Positions 11,434 through 23,888 of a stretch of 64,000 bases of DNA are shown one piece after another (the first letter of the stretch is position 1; every line of letters starts with the position of its first letter). The notes beneath the pieces were generated by a model. That model saw nothing but the letters and a program-made list of their open reading frames with translations. It made no database searches and was not told the origin of the DNA. Made by a program: the position numbers and the translations under genes. The DNA is from Cornus controversa (Eukaryota; Streptophyta; Magnoliopsida; Cornales; Cornaceae), in the NCBI GenBank assembly GCA_026545225.1, contig CM048851.1, forward strand, positions 35,983,956-36,047,955, given 5' to 3'.

Positions 11434-14400
11434 ATGCTGAAGTTCTTGTCAAAGGTGAGGATAGAGTTCAACGCGCTTGACCCACGCACGGCTGCGTGCA
11501 TGGAGTTCTTAGCACAGTGCAATGCCCGCAAGGCCAAGGAGTCGAACCCTGCGTGTCAGGTGCTCGTCAAACGCCGAACTGACGATCAACCGCCGCAGAT
11601 CACCGTCACCTTCGTCAACGGAGTCGAGGAGGCCTTCGACGCCACCACCACCCCAGCACAGACCATTAGGAACATGATTCTTGAGAAGGGTCAGCACCTC
11701 GAGACCGAGCAGATGTTCCGTGACGCCGGTGAGCAATGGCCTGTCATCATTCCTGACGAAGAGCTCCGCCAACCAGCCCCTGGTACCAAGGTAATTGTTT
11801 CCCTTACTGAAATATTTCTGGGTTTTCCGTATGTGAGTGTTGTTCTTTGTTCTTTTATTGAGGCATTTGGTCGAATAGTTGGCAACTCTTGTTCCTTTAT
11901 CTAGACTGTTTCTTGAATTGGTGTGGATTTGATTATTTGGTGCATAACTTTGAGTGGTTTCCTTGTGTATATATATTATTGTGGTTATTTGATTCTTTGA
12001 TCTCATCACCAATTGATGGGTCCTCAAATTTGCTATCTTTTGTGTCATTCTATGATGTTTTTGGTCAAACAGTCGGTATGAATGTTAATCTGTTTCAATT
12101 CATGTACTGATGAATGTTAACTCTGTTTATACTTTTACTTTTTCCCTTTATGTGTGCTTGTTAGTGATGGTTAAGGAGGGTACTTAGTTAAATTGTGACT
12201 TTTGTTGGTGATTTTATAGCTGACCCAGGTTCAAGACTTCCGTTGGGTTAGAACACTTTCATAGTTTCACCAGAATTGGGGACTTGCAATTAGATTCTTA
12301 TTTTTGTCCAGCCAAATTGCTGATATTTAAACTTCAATTATAACCATTCAAGTATTAAGTTTAAAATTAAGCCTTGATTTTTAAGATCTTATATAGTGGG
12401 TGCCAGAATGTTGTTAATGAAAGTATGAGGAATTTTGTCAAGCAATGTTTAGTTCCAAACTCAAAAACATGATAAGATTTTCAGAAACAAATCTCAGTGA
12501 ACCACCAGTTCTGCATCACCTACTTTTATGTCTTTTTAGTTATCCAACATATTTATAAGGGAATTAAACTATGATTTCTCCTTTATGTTGCAATCGAAGG
12601 ACAAGTTAATATAGTGCAATATATAAATATAGCTTGGGGCATACAAACTTTTAATCATTATGATGGCAAAAATCACATTTAGTCGCTCGGTGGTTGCACT
12701 AGCATTTTATGACATACATATTTTATATCCAGCTATATGTCTGTTGTCATCTCATGTTTCAAAATGTCAAAGAACTAATAATTTATGCATTATCTAGTTA
12801 AAATAATCCAATGTATTCATGGCTACCTGAATTGCAAGTATGGATTTCATTTTTTTTTTAAAATAAAGTTATTGAAAATTTAAAAATCTTAGCACTCCTA
12901 ACCCCAACATTCTATGTTAGCTATGAATAACAATTAGATGTTAGCTTTATACACCTTGTTTCCCTGACCCACTTGAAAATTTTGGGGCTTCACATAATCA
13001 TGTTACCAACTTGGTTCAAGTTGATGTTTACACTTTTCAACTTTACACAAATCTCTGGTCTTCTCTGGGATCAGGACTCTGGAAGCGTTATGAATTATCT
13101 AACTAATATAATCTGATGTAATCATGACTACTTTTATTGCAAATATGGACTTCAAATTTTTTTTAAAGAAGTTACTAATAATGATGGAAAAAGATAATTC
13201 ACGTGGCCTATTCCATTTGAATGGAACAAGGTAAAAATTATGATGATTAGAACTGTAAAAATCTTCTCACACCTAGCCCCAACAATTTGATGTTAGCTTT
13301 ATGCACCTTATTCACTGAACCCCTTGAAACTTTGGGCAACTCGGTTCAAGTTGATGTTTACACTTGTCAACGTTGCACAATCCTCTGGTGTTCTCAGGGC
13401 TTGGGACCCCCAGGAGCAATGGATGAGATAATAATGATAGATAGATAAAGATTAGGTGATTAATACGGTTAGAGTGGTTTGGAATGCAGTCACATTTGTC
13501 ATTTATATTTTCTTTTCATAGTATGATTGACATAGCTACTTGCTGGTCTGTCATTCCACTTCCATGTTCAACAATGCCATCTGATGTAATACAAGTATAA
13601 ATATATGATCGGTTGACACTGTCCTACATCAATATGTTTATAAAAGGTGTTCAATGTGACCTAAAAGCTTAAACTTTAAGCGTCATTATATGTAGTATAG
13701 AACAGACAGCTTATGCAATTATGCTAGTTAAAAACGCATAAACTTGCTAAGTGACTAAACCATTTCCTATAATGGGTCAAAGTACTCATCTGAGAGAATA
13801 CTAAACATAATTCCCATTATTATGCAGTATAGAACCAAAAAAAGGTGAACATTTTAGCATCCTTATTGTGTAGTATGTAATGAACTACCTAGGCAATTAT
13901 GTTGGTGATGGTACATTTCCTATAATCAAAAGAATACCAGACATACTTTTTGTTTATTATATTGTTTCTGGTGCTGTTGTTTTGAGTTTGAGTGGATGTT
14001 TGATAATAAGTATAAGGCCATTGCCAATTGCCCAATTGTTAGTCTCTCCTACAAGGATGCTAGGAGAAGCGGAGTAGACACCTAACATGTCACATTATTA
14101 GACTCAAATGGCTGCTTTATACTCAAACTTGCATTCTCACACTTGGCAATCTGAGCTTTTAACATTTCAAAGGAACAATTATACTTCACCATCATATTGT
14201 TGTCATAGGCCCAGGTCAGATGTGAGGAAAGATAACTTGTGCAGTTGATTTATTTATACTAAGAAGTGGAAAATGTGTTGAAGAGTGGTCAAATGTACTT
14301 GGATTCAAACTCTATTATTTATGTTAGATGCATGCAATTGCATGGTTAATCTATTTAGACAGAATAGAGAGTTGGGTAGATTGGCTGTTTGGCAAACAAC

Positions 14401-16110
14401 TTGGTGGCTGTCCTGATTTTTGTTTCTCAAAATTCAGATGCTTGTGTGCCTTACCTTTTTTCAGTCAAGCAATGCCAAAGCTAGGACTGACTTGTGAGTG
14501 AGATATCTATCAATTAAAGTAAGACGCAGTGCATGTGGCAATAAATTATGATACAACCACGAAATAAATAAAAAATACAAAAAGGAAAAAACTAAGGATC
14601 TTTATGTAATAAAATACCATGTAAAAAAGGATCATCTACTCACCTCATATATCTGAAGAGTTGCAGCTTGGTTAGTTTTGGACCTTGAGACAAATGCACG
14701 ACGGGCGTGTGAATGGCTTTTGCAGCTAATCATCTGTTTACTTTTGACTTTCTTGAAAAAAATTCAGATGCACAAACAAGCTTTTAAGGATAATAATAGA
14801 GAAACTTATGTAAAGCCAATTAGGACGTGGAAGTGATCTACAAGAAAAATAACTACTGGTACTAAAATCATTGAATTGAAATTAACGAAGTCACTTGAGA
14901 AGGCAAAAATAATTTATATTCTGCTTGTAGGTTGGTGCGGAAGCTTTCTGAACTTCTGATACAGTTGCGTGTATGCTATTATGGAATGTGCAATAAGTAC
15001 CTTACAAATGAGCTTTAGCACCCTGCAAGTATATCAGTAGTTTGACTTGGAATCTCACAGATTTTTTTTGATGTTTTGGTACCTATAATTGTATATGACA
15101 TGTCGGTATGTCTAACATGGCAATAAATCAACTTGACTGTGTGCTCTGTCCCACTTCCATGGTGCATATCCCAGTTAAGGTAGATTTACTGAACAGTTTT
15201 TTCTGAGAATATAATATTCTGTCCCACCCAGATTGAAAAGACTCGGAGAAATAACTGGGCCAATATAGTTGATGTGGTGTTAAGGTTTGATGCATGCAGT
15301 TTACTACTTGTACTTCGTTGGGTTTTTATTTGCCATTTCCATGGTGCATATCCCAGTTAAGTTGGCTTAGCATTACATTTTATCAATTAGGTTTTTCTAG
15401 TTTAAACTCCCTTGTACTTTATCAGCTGTTGCAGTATTCTTTTTAAACCGAAAAATTATAGTTTAAATACTAAGCCTTCCTAGAGGAGGTTAGGCCCAAC
15501 CTTGAGAGCATTTAACCTTTGGATAGGTGGTGCTGTTGTAATGCATGAGTTGCGTACTAGGTCGGATGTACTCCTTAGACATGTAATCTTATAAGTAATA
15601 GTCGATAACTTGTTAAGAAAGCTTTTCTTAAATTTAGGATAAATTGCTCTAGTCAGTAATGCCTTGCAAGGCTTGTAGATTTCGTTATTCTCTACTTCTT
15701 ATCCATGTCTGTATTTTCCTTGCCAAGAGTCGTTTTTACTATGTACTGCGAGTATAACAGGTTGCTGTCTATTGAAATTAAGAATTTTCTTTTGAATTTA
15801 GCTCAAAATTAAAGTATATTCTTCTCTGTTGTCCTAGTGAACTTCTTACTGATACTTAGTTGAAGAGGAAACATGATGTTGGTAAGGGAGTTGTGATTTT
15901 CTAGGTAAGAAATCACCATTTTTTCGTGCACCAATTAGTCTACAGTCTGTCTTTGAGTTTCCAGAAGAAACATAAAGTCTGATCTAATGATTTCAACAAC
16001 CCTTTCTATTGTATTCCTCCAAGGGAACTGACTAAATTCAAGTAACTCACAGAACACCAGCTGCCATTGAGTGGTAGTTGTAGAACCTTTTGTATATGCG
16101 ATATGCATTT

Positions 16111-16150
<40 letters not shown>

Positions 16151-16246
16151 AAGTCTGCTGATTAGCCTATTATTAGAACTATAGTATTTAGTATCTAATG
16201 CTGTTTTTTTTTTCAGCCAAGGAAAGCAGAAGAGAAGAAGCAATAA
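11434..16246 (+). CDS. Mitochondrial ribosomal protein mL53 (yeast MRPL44-like)
   Basis: Two exons, 11434-11790 and 16217-16246, joined in phase 0 across a 4.4-kb GT-AG intron, give 128 residues. The protein begins MLKFLSKVRIEFNALDPRTA, followed by CMEFLAQCNARKAKESNP, TVTFVNGVEEAFDATTTPAQ and a basic tail PRKAEEKKQ from exon 2. This matches the plant mL53 family (large subunit of the mitochondrial ribosome, thioredoxin-like fold), often annotated as 54S ribosomal protein. The ATG at 11434 is chosen because the family begins MLKF; the frame stays open upstream to 11239, but that part translates the GA repeat (RERKRDRDRDREKE) and looks like leader. Exon 1 is markedly richer in G+C at third positions than its surroundings. 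No cleavable presequence is obvious. Assignment is from family recall, fairly sure. Confidence 0.78.
12796..13430 (+). repeat. Diverged ~305-bp tandem duplication in the mL53 intron
   Basis: Two neighbouring segments share the same order of blocks: ATCCAATGTATTCATGGCTA with GCAAGTATGGATTTCA near 12807 and ATCTGATGTAATCATGACTA with GCAAATATGGACTTCA near 13111; then CCCCAACATT / CCCCAACAAT, then GATGTTAGCTTTAT, GGTTCAAGTTGATGTTTACA and CTCTGGTNTTCTC in both. The copies differ by many substitutions and small indels. No coding potential. Confidence 0.7.
15157..15363 (+). repeat. Short direct repeat pair in the mL53 intron
   Basis: CCATGGTGCATATCCCAGTT occurs near 15159 and again near 15340, about 181 bp apart, with little similarity between the flanks. 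The rest of the intron (11791-16216) holds nothing else I recognise except AT runs. Confidence 0.6.
16114..16146. repeat. (AT)n microsatellite
   Basis: About 15 uninterrupted AT units shortly before the mL53 terminal exon. Confidence 0.95.
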
Positions 16247-16647
16247 ATGTAGCTCATCCCATCTGCATGTTTCTTTGGATATTATTTGTATTAACCAAAT
16301 GTGATTGAACAATTTATTCCGGCAAGACAAATTCCAAATAAGCATGATTTAGACATTGAGATTGATTTATGAAGGTAGCAACGTGGGTTTGTTTTTTTTT
16401 TTTGAAAGCATTGACCTATGGATGTAGCTACTCACGCTTTAAAACTCTTCACAAGAAAGTACCTTCTTCAGGTTGAGAAAGTAAATACCTGAAAAACTCG
16501 CATATTATTATGCAATGATGAGATACTTATGTATGTAAGCACTAATAGTCACATTTATTTTGCAATTTATCAATGGATAGGATATATCAAATATGGATAT
16601 CTCTCGCACATTTGGGTTCAAAACTCGTTAACTAAGTAAGTATTGGA

Positions 16648-16686
<39 letters not shown>

Positions 16687-17260
16687 GTAAATTACACTGA
16701 CCTCTAATGAGATTTGACCTAATTATACCTGATATCAAACTAATAAATTTTGTTATAATGACTTCTTTTGAGGTTTGTTCCATTAGACAAAGGCTCTCTC
16801 TGTCTAAAATTTTGTTAATTTTGTTAAAAATTTAGAATAAATTATACTAATCTCTCTTGGTTTAATTACACCTAATATCAAACTAATTAATTTTGTTAAC
16901 TGACCTCAAGAAACATAAGTTAAAAAATTGAAATGTAATAATAGTTTTTTGTTAGAGGCGTGAGAAAGTGTTTTTAAATTTTCAATTCATGTGTGTTGTT
17001 AGTTATGCATAATTAATGATATATAATCAATACTGCGTCGTATCATTTCAAACCTACCTACTTCATTTCGTTGACAGTGGGTCTGCTGAAGTCAAAGGTA
17101 AAGTAACTTATAGGTGCCCGTCAACATCACTTTAAATTAAAACGGAATGATGTGAGCCGTCTGATTTTTCGTGTTAAAGTAAATAGCTATTTTCGAGGAT
17201 AAATCTGGGACTTGAATAGATCTCCAATATGACCCCACAAAAGTGGGTCCACTATTCCCA

Positions 17261-17270
17261 TACACGTGTA
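17261..17270. promoter_or_regulatory. G-box palindrome upstream of the methyltransferase
   Basis: TACACGTGTA is a perfect 10-bp palindrome with a CACGTG core, about 380 bp before the start codon. G-boxes bind plant bZIP and bHLH factors; use here is inferred. Confidence 0.45.
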
Positions 17271-17396
17271 CGGTTACTGTTTTATCACCCCTCGTGATAC
17301 TTTACTCCAACCGACAAACATCAACTTACAGAGTTACAGTGTCCTAATTTCGTCTCATACAGTTTCATAAGCAACCCCTAAACTTCACTACGATAT

Positions 17397-17583
17397 ACAT
17401 ACATTCCAATATACATATATAGACATATATCTACTGATATTTTAATCCTCTCTCTTTCTTTCCCTTGCTCTATTACTCAAATCTCACAGTTAAGACAATA
17501 AACATACATTTAATATAGACATATATCGAGTGATTTAATCCTCTCTCTTTCTCTTGATCTGTTACACAAATCTCACAGTTCAG
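17397..17583 (+). repeat. ~96-bp tandem duplication in methyltransferase leader/promoter
   Basis: Two copies share CATACATT, AGACATATAT (17421 and 17517), TTTAATCCTCTCTCTTTCT and CAAATCTCACAGTT in the same order, period 96 bp. The duplicated CT-rich block is of the kind found near plant transcription starts, so the gene may have two similar initiator regions. Confidence 0.75.
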
Positions 17584-17648
17584 TCGTTAGAATAGAATCT
17601 CTATCTCTCTCTCTCTCGCGCGCGCGTAGAAGTAGAGCAGGGCCAGAG

Positions 17649-18905
17649 ATGGGTTCTGTTTCTCTGAAAATAGGGGATGGAACAGCCAGATTCAAAAGGG
17701 CTACACTGTGTTCTTCGGCTGTGAATGTGCTCATGATATTCTCTGTTATCACTACCAATCTTTTTGCTTTGTATGCTTTCACATACTCTCCGAAGGATCA
17801 CCAAACCCACCCACTTCACCACGCTCACAAGGGAATCTCACTAATCTCAGAACAAGTGTCACAGATCCTCAGAGAGATCGATTCGTCTCAGAAGAAGCTG
17901 GCTCAGATGGAGAAAGAGCTCTTGGGCTATGAAAGCATCGATCTTTCCAGACCCAACATTGCAAATGAGCTCAAACTCTTCCTCCACCACCACCAGCTTC
18001 CTCTGGGCAAAGATTCGAGAACTGGGATCACTGAAATGGTGGCCTCTGTGGGTCATACTTGTGAGAAATCTGCGGATTTGTTGTCCCAGTACATGAATTA
18101 CAAGGTCAATGGACCTTGCCCAGACGATTGGAGCCTTGCCCAGAAGCTGATTTTGCGAGGTTGCGAGCCATTGCCCAGAAGAAGGTGCTTTGCAAAGTCA
18201 ATTCCTAAGGTGGGTCTTTATAATTTTCCCGTTTCGCTTTGGAAAAATGCTAGTCATAAGATTTATAGTTGGAGTGGTCTTGGTTGCAAAAATATAGAGT
18301 GCTTAAATGGCAAAAAAATGAATAGAGATTGTGTTAATTGCTTCGATTTGGTTAATGGGTTTGAGAATCAAAGGTATGTTAAGGCTAGAAGCAAGAATGA
18401 TTTTCTCATTGATGATGTATTAGCTATGGGAAGTGGAGGAATCAGAATTGGGTTTGATATTGGTGGTGGCTCTGGTACATTTGCTGCTAGAATGGCAGAG
18501 AGGAATGTGAGTGTTGTCACTAACACTCTGAATATTGATGCGCCTTTTAGTGAATTCATTGCTGCAAGAGGGCTTTTTCCGCTGTTTTTGAGCTTAGATC
18601 ATAGATTCCCCTTTTATGACAATGTGTTTGATTTGGTTCACGCTGCAAGTGGATTGGATATTGGTGGCCGTCCAGAGAAATTGGAGTTCTTAATGTTTGA
18701 TATCGATCGAATTTTAAGGACTGGTGGATTGTTTTGGTTAGACAACTTTTATTGTGCTGATGAAGAAAAGAGAAGGGCTTTAACACGGTTGATTGAACGA
18801 TTTGGGTACAAAAAACTGAAATGGGTTGTGGGGGAGAAGGTAAATGGATCAGGAAAATCGGAAGTTTATTTGTCTGCTGTTCTTCAAAAACCAGCAAGAG
18901 TGTGA
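17649..18905 (+). CDS. Type II membrane SAM-dependent methyltransferase, At1g29790-like
   Basis: A single exon of 418 codons. A short cytosolic N-terminus is followed by one hydrophobic segment at about residues 20-46 (signal anchor), a His-rich linker, a probable coiled coil at about 63-95, a CEPLPRRRC motif (172-180), and a SAM-binding motif I, IRIGFDIGGGSGTFAARM (265-282), in the C-terminal Rossmann-like domain (to about 412). This layout matches the plant family annotated 'probable methyltransferase At1g29790', related to the Golgi DUF248 group; the catalytic half is predicted lumenal. The substrate is unknown, possibly cell-wall polysaccharide. The start at 17649 is the first ATG in frame and is followed directly by family-like sequence. 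The leader is CT-rich and ends in a CG run. Length is normal and the gene looks intact. Confidence 0.85.
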   Translation: MGSVSLKIGDGTARFKRATLCSSAVNVLMIFSVITTNLFALYAFTYSPKDHQTHPLHHAHKGISLISEQVSQILREIDSSQKKLAQMEKELLGYESIDLSRPNIANELKLFLHHHQLPLGKDSRTGITEMVASVGHTCEKSADLLSQYMNYKVNGPCPDDWSLAQKLILRGCEPLPRRRCFAKSIPKVGLYNFPVSLWKNASHKIYSWSGLGCKNIECLNGKKMNRDCVNCFDLVNGFENQRYVKARSKNDFLIDDVLAMGSGGIRIGFDIGGGSGTFAARMAERNVSVVTNTLNIDAPFSEFIAARGLFPLFLSLDHRFPFYDNVFDLVHAASGLDIGGRPEKLEFLMFDIDRILRTGGLFWLDNFYCADEEKRRALTRLIERFGYKKLKWVVGEKVNGSGKSEVYLSAVLQKPARV

Positions 18906-20940
18906 TGCATAAGATCTTCTAGTGGAAACTGCAGGAGGTATGTATGAATACTGTTAGATTGGACTAGTTTTTGTCGCACATAATTTGTGTGAGTTCATTA
19001 CTTAACATGCTTGTGGAATTTCTTTGCAACGTCGAATAAGCGTGGTGCAATGGTTGTTCTTTTTGCAACTGCTAACCAGCAGTATAGGATGATTAGTTTG
19101 GTAATTTTGTTGTCATTTCTTCTTTTCTGTAATCTTATGTCAATTATCTGGATAATGAACTGTTACTGTTAGGGAATGAGAAACTCATATTGTATTCTAG
19201 AATTTATTGAGTACTGTATATTTGAAGTTTCAGCTCTGAAATGAGACTTATCTGGATAAATTTGCCATTTGTATTTTGGAAGATGCCTGTTTGTTACTGT
19301 ATTGCATCTCTCGCACAATACCTTTGATAGTAGGACAACAGAATATCCTGTTATCACTAGCCATTTCCAATTGTTGTGGCCTTTTACACTGCTGTCACTC
19401 TACTTCTACTTGCTTGTTGCTAGATTGCAATAATTGGTGTGAATGAACAAACTCTAATCTCAAATACCATGACTATTCTTTGTTCAAACTTTTAAAAGTA
19501 ACTATAGTACCTTCTTTTTTCTTTTTGTGTGTGTGCACGCACGCGTGCACATGTGTGTGTGCCTGTGACATATCTATTCCCGTGAATTTAATTTGGACCT
19601 ACAACATGTTAATTTAGTGTAAAAGTGCATCTAATTTTTTTTTTTCATGGATACATCTTCTGTTTGACTAATTGAACCAAGCAAATTTTCCCCTAGTCAT
19701 CTATGTATTGTGTGAAAACTATGAATGTAGCTATAATTGTTGCTTATTATGTTTTGGCATCCCCTATTTTGCAGCTAGTCACACCAATTTGACAACCTCT
19801 TCCCCTATTTTCCCTACTTTCTTAATGGAGCGACGACTGACCCTCCCTTAATGCTATTGACACTGCAGTAGTCCTTTTTCCTGCATTTGATTCGTAGACG
19901 CTCCTGATAAATAATTATTGTTTCATGCTGCCTATTCATAAAAGTTACCGAAGAATTATGAGCACAATGCGCATCAACTTGGATGAATTAGGTATTTTTT
20001 GCCCAGTCCTTTAATTAGTTGTCCTTTCTATTAGAGTCAACCAATTATTTTGGGGTAGAATCGAAAAGTTATTCATAAAAATCTATTCCTCCTGCCTGAG
20101 TGAATGGTCTGATGAATAGACAACAGAATAAATGTAGAAGTATTTGTGAAGCTACATATATTGAATCTTCAATACGTGATACAATTACTTAGGGAAAAAA
20201 AATGCTTGATACAATTAGAGCAGAGGCCTGAATAGGAGTATGAATGTAAACATGGATGGTAACCTTTACAGCACAACTATAGTTCTCTTTTCTGGATTCT
20301 ATCCTTTGGGATCTTTACATCCTATTACTTTCTTCCTTACCGCTTGTTCAGGCACCTCATTATAAGCCAGGCTTCGCAAGTCATGCTTTTGCTTCTTGAT
20401 ATGTTTTGCTATCTTGCTGTGAATGTGTTTGGGGCATGGTGTCACAAGTCATGTATTTCATATACAATGTTGTTTCACGTAAATACATAATCCTTTTATA
20501 TGTTGTTTCATGCACCTCATATACGGTTTTGTACCCTGTAAATTTTCATAATTGAAGTTTAAAGCTTGATTATAATCTCTGCTCATGGCCACAATTGCTA
20601 AGATGACGAGCCACGTTACATCTTGTTTGTGTATGGAGTTCTTTTGCATATTTCTCTTATTTCAAGAGTATTTTCAAACCTTAGATAATTATCTTTTGAA
20701 GAGTTTATCAGCTTAATTTCTTCATCAATCTGATATTTTTCTTGGCTTTATTAAATCCAGCTTTCATGTAAGTTGGCAGGAATTTGCACCAAACTATGAG
20801 TGATAGGATGTATGTATTTTTCTCCTTTGATCCATTAGGTTTACTGAGAATTCTTGGTGAATTATGGTGAATTTCATTACTACAACAATGGAAAGTCTGT
20901 GTGTGTTTTCACTTTGATCATTCCATTTTAATCTTAAGAT

Positions 20941-20962
20941 GTGTGTGTGTGTGTGTGTGTGT
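20941..20962. repeat. (GT)n microsatellite
   Basis: About 11 uninterrupted GT units. Confidence 0.95.
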
Positions 20963-21557
20963 GAAGAGTTTGGGCTGAGCTGAAGTTTAAATAGTTATTT
21001 TAAGCTTGATTTATTTACATTTTGTCAAGCTTCCAACTTCTTTCATGAGCATGTCGTGCTTGTCAGTTGTCATATGTTCCATTTAACACCCTTGTTGTTT
21101 ATGTCAAAAGTCTAGCACTTCTAACACAATAATTAATGAAATTTAGTGACTAAAAGTTTTAATATGCTAATTTTTTTTCCTAACATTGTTTACATAATTT
21201 ATATTCATATAATTAGTCAACAGTTACTTTTTAATATATTTTATTCATACTAATTGCCCAAGTTGTTACTACAATATGTAGGACGGATGCAACGCATATA
21301 CATTACATTGTAACACGCTTATATTGCAACACTATTCATCACACAACAACTTTAAAAAAGTTATGTAACACGTTTATATTAAAGATACGATACTCATGTA
21401 ATGTATTGCATCATAGTGTAGTTAAATCTAGAATTTAATACATTTACATAGCTGTTGAATTCACCATTTAAAATTGTTGTATTCATGATGTAAAATTATT
21501 GTACTCCGCATAGGACATAGTTAACACAGGAGAGAGATCATGCTTCTATAGATTGAT

Positions 21558-21720
21558 CAATTTGCACGAAACTTTCATTTTCACGGAGATTTTGCTTAAG
21601 TACATGAGCACACCCACAAAAATAATAATGATAAATTAAGCTGTAAGTTTTTAATTGGCCAAGTTGGCCTAAAACAAGATTGCCTAAAGTCTAGTTCATG
21701 CCCATAAAAGGAAAACAATT
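21558..21720 (+). repeat. Direct repeat copy A (partner at 23362)
   Basis: Shares with 23362-23570, in order, CAATTTGCACGAAACTT, GATTTTGCTTAA, GTACAT, AATTGGCCAAGTTGG, AAAACAAGAT, TAAAGTCTAGTTCA and GCCCAT. This copy lacks about 60 bp present in the other. The nature of the repeat is unknown; it is non-coding. Confidence 0.75.
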
Positions 21721-21897
21721 TTTTTTTGGGGAAACCTAAGCAATCATAAATAAATAAATAAATAAGAATACCAATAAATAGTTTAAATAATAGAGACTTT
21801 TTCGACCTCCATCGTATTTTCAAAAATAACACTCATTCCTGTTACAATTTTTTGACAATTATACCCTTGTACAATTTTTTTTTAATTAAAAAATCTA

Positions 21898-21963
21898 TTT
21901 TTTTTTTATAAGCAAGATTATAGATTAAAGAAACAAAATTACATGATTACAAGGAGTATACCC
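21898..21963 (-). mobile_element. Possible LINE 3'-tail fragment
   Basis: A T-run followed by TATAAGCAAGATTATAG and ending TACAAGGAGTATACC looks like the minus-strand 3' tail of a plant L1 or SINE, similar in layout to the tail of the LINE at 4981. No coding sequence remains. Confidence 0.3.
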
Positions 21964-23361
21964 TATGTGAAAATTTTAGAAAATTTTGATTATGTAAAAA
22001 TTTTAAGGGTATTTTTTAAATTTTTAGGTGAGTTTTGTACATGAAAAGCTAACAGAAGAGGTTAGTGTTACAAAAACTTGCAAATAAGAAAGATCAATAT
22101 TATTTTTGAAAATACAGGAGAAATACTATGTTATTTAATCTATTTATTGGAGAGGTGAGATTACCCAAAACTTAATTATTTCAAAAACTGAAATTTGACT
22201 CTTTGAGAAAGTAAAGAGTGCTAGTATATATTAGGGTAAGAACTGAATTTAATGATGTTCCTGGTTTGGGTAAGTGGGGACCATTCCATTCAAAATTTAA
22301 TAGAAATTAAGCCTTGTACAGTACAAAAATAAGGGTGGCAGTATTATGATAAATAATTGAATTCGAATTCAATCAATTTAATAATCGTGTTACAAACCTT
22401 GACGTGAACACGACTTATTTATTAAATGAGTAACACGAACTGTCATGTTTATTTCGTTTAACTTAAATGAATAATGTAATCTGTTTATTAATAATGTAAT
22501 CTGTTTATTAATTTAACTATAAAATGCAAATGTGTTAAAAAAAAATTGATAGAAAAGAATACAATTACAAAAAAAGGGCCACAAACATCATTCATATTGA
22601 ATTTATATTGAAATAATAGAAAGGTCCATAAAATAGGTTACGGATTCATCTGACACGATACAGCAAGTTGTTTGTTAAGTTAGTTGTAGAGAATACTATA
22701 TTTGTTAACGTGCAATGAATTGCTATCTTCACCGAAGTTGAATATTGATAAGAAAGGTCATTTGTTTATGAAAACTCCATATCTTAGCGTTGATTCTGGT
22801 TATAACGATAGGACATTGACATGAATTATCAACTTATACAAGTGTATTTATCATTATATTTTTCAAATTTTGAATTAGCTTCAAACCCTTTTTTTCCTTT
22901 CTCGATGAAATTTCATAGTGCAAACTGTCTTCAATTCAAATTTGTCACATGTAACGATCGTAACTGTTTGCATTCAATTTGACAGTTGAAGCTCACTTGA
23001 AAGAAAGTCTTCATTTGCATCCATATAGCCATTACATTTTTTTAGGTCACTTGATTATAATACGGAATTAGAGTTGTTGAAGGTTTTCCATGTTAAAATA
23101 CCAAATGGAAAGAGAATATGAATGAGGCTAAAACTAAATTTTTTTTATTTTTTATTTGGTGACGATAGTGGTGTCATGTCTCTTAATCCCATAATTCATC
23201 AGCAGACGCATGCAGTCTCCAGTCTCACATGCACCGAGCAATTACCGAAAAAATTCCCTAAGATGGGCCCATGGGGATCAACAGTAAAATGAGACCTCCA
23301 TCATATGTTAATTTTATTATTTCAATTTTAATGTATTTATTGGACATATCTTGGATTAGAG

Positions 23362-23570
23362 CAATTTGCACGAAACTTCCAATTTTTAACAATACATCTT
23401 CCCTTCCATTTAGATGATGGAATAGCAATGTTGACTAAATACAAAGATTTTGCTTAAAGTACATAAGCATGACAACAAATGATAAATAAGCTGCAAGTTT
23501 AAAATTGGCCAAGTTGGACCAAAACAAGATATGCTTAAAGTCTAGTTCAAGCCCATCAAAGAAAAAACAG
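23362..23570 (+). repeat. Direct repeat copy B (partner at 21558)
   Basis: The longer member of the pair; see copy A for shared blocks. It ends about 320 bp beyond the ARF5 stop codon on the downstream side, so it may fall in or near the ARF5 transcript end. Confidence 0.75.
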
Positions 23571-23888
23571 TTTGCGAAAATTTTATATCATGCTTTACTG
23601 GAAACATACAACAATACGTGGCACATTTTGATTTGATCATCAGACAATATATTGTCATGTGCTAAATAGGTTCTTGACATATTCATACACCAACTCTACA
23701 AACTCTACAAAACAAAAGCTCTAATCCTCCAGTGGCATCTAAGATTCAGTACCTACATCACTTGGACTTGCCTGAGATTCTATATCGAGATCACACGTTA
23801 TTATTTAAGTATCAATCAGGCATGAGAGATGAGTCTGAGAATTTGTCCTCTCCAATATGAAAGCAGGCAACAGATGAGCAGTCTCTAA

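Larger units (their letters stand above)
16247..17648 (+). other. Intergenic: mL53 3' end and methyltransferase promoter
   Basis: Contains the mL53 3' UTR (an AATAAA overlaps the stop codon), an (AT)n run at about 16654-16684, an AT-rich stretch around 16720-16900 with repeated wording such as CTAATATCAAACTAAT, and the methyltransferase promoter/leader described separately. No gene seen. Confidence 0.6.
18906..23888. other. Convergent intergenic region, methyltransferase to ARF5
   Basis: The two flanking genes converge here. The ends are their 3' UTRs. In between are a GT-rich alternating tract (about 19523-19562), a (GT)n run (20941-20962), poly-T runs, a short LINE-like 3' tail (21898-21963), a diverged direct repeat pair (21558-21720 and 23362-23570) and a patch at 22330-22680 with repeated AACACG/CGTGTTAC wording that could be a decayed MITE. 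No gene seen. Confidence 0.55.

Noticed and set aside
11509-12048. 179-codon minus-strand ORF over mL53
   Set aside because: Antisense shadow of the GC-rich mL53 first exon with no family signature.
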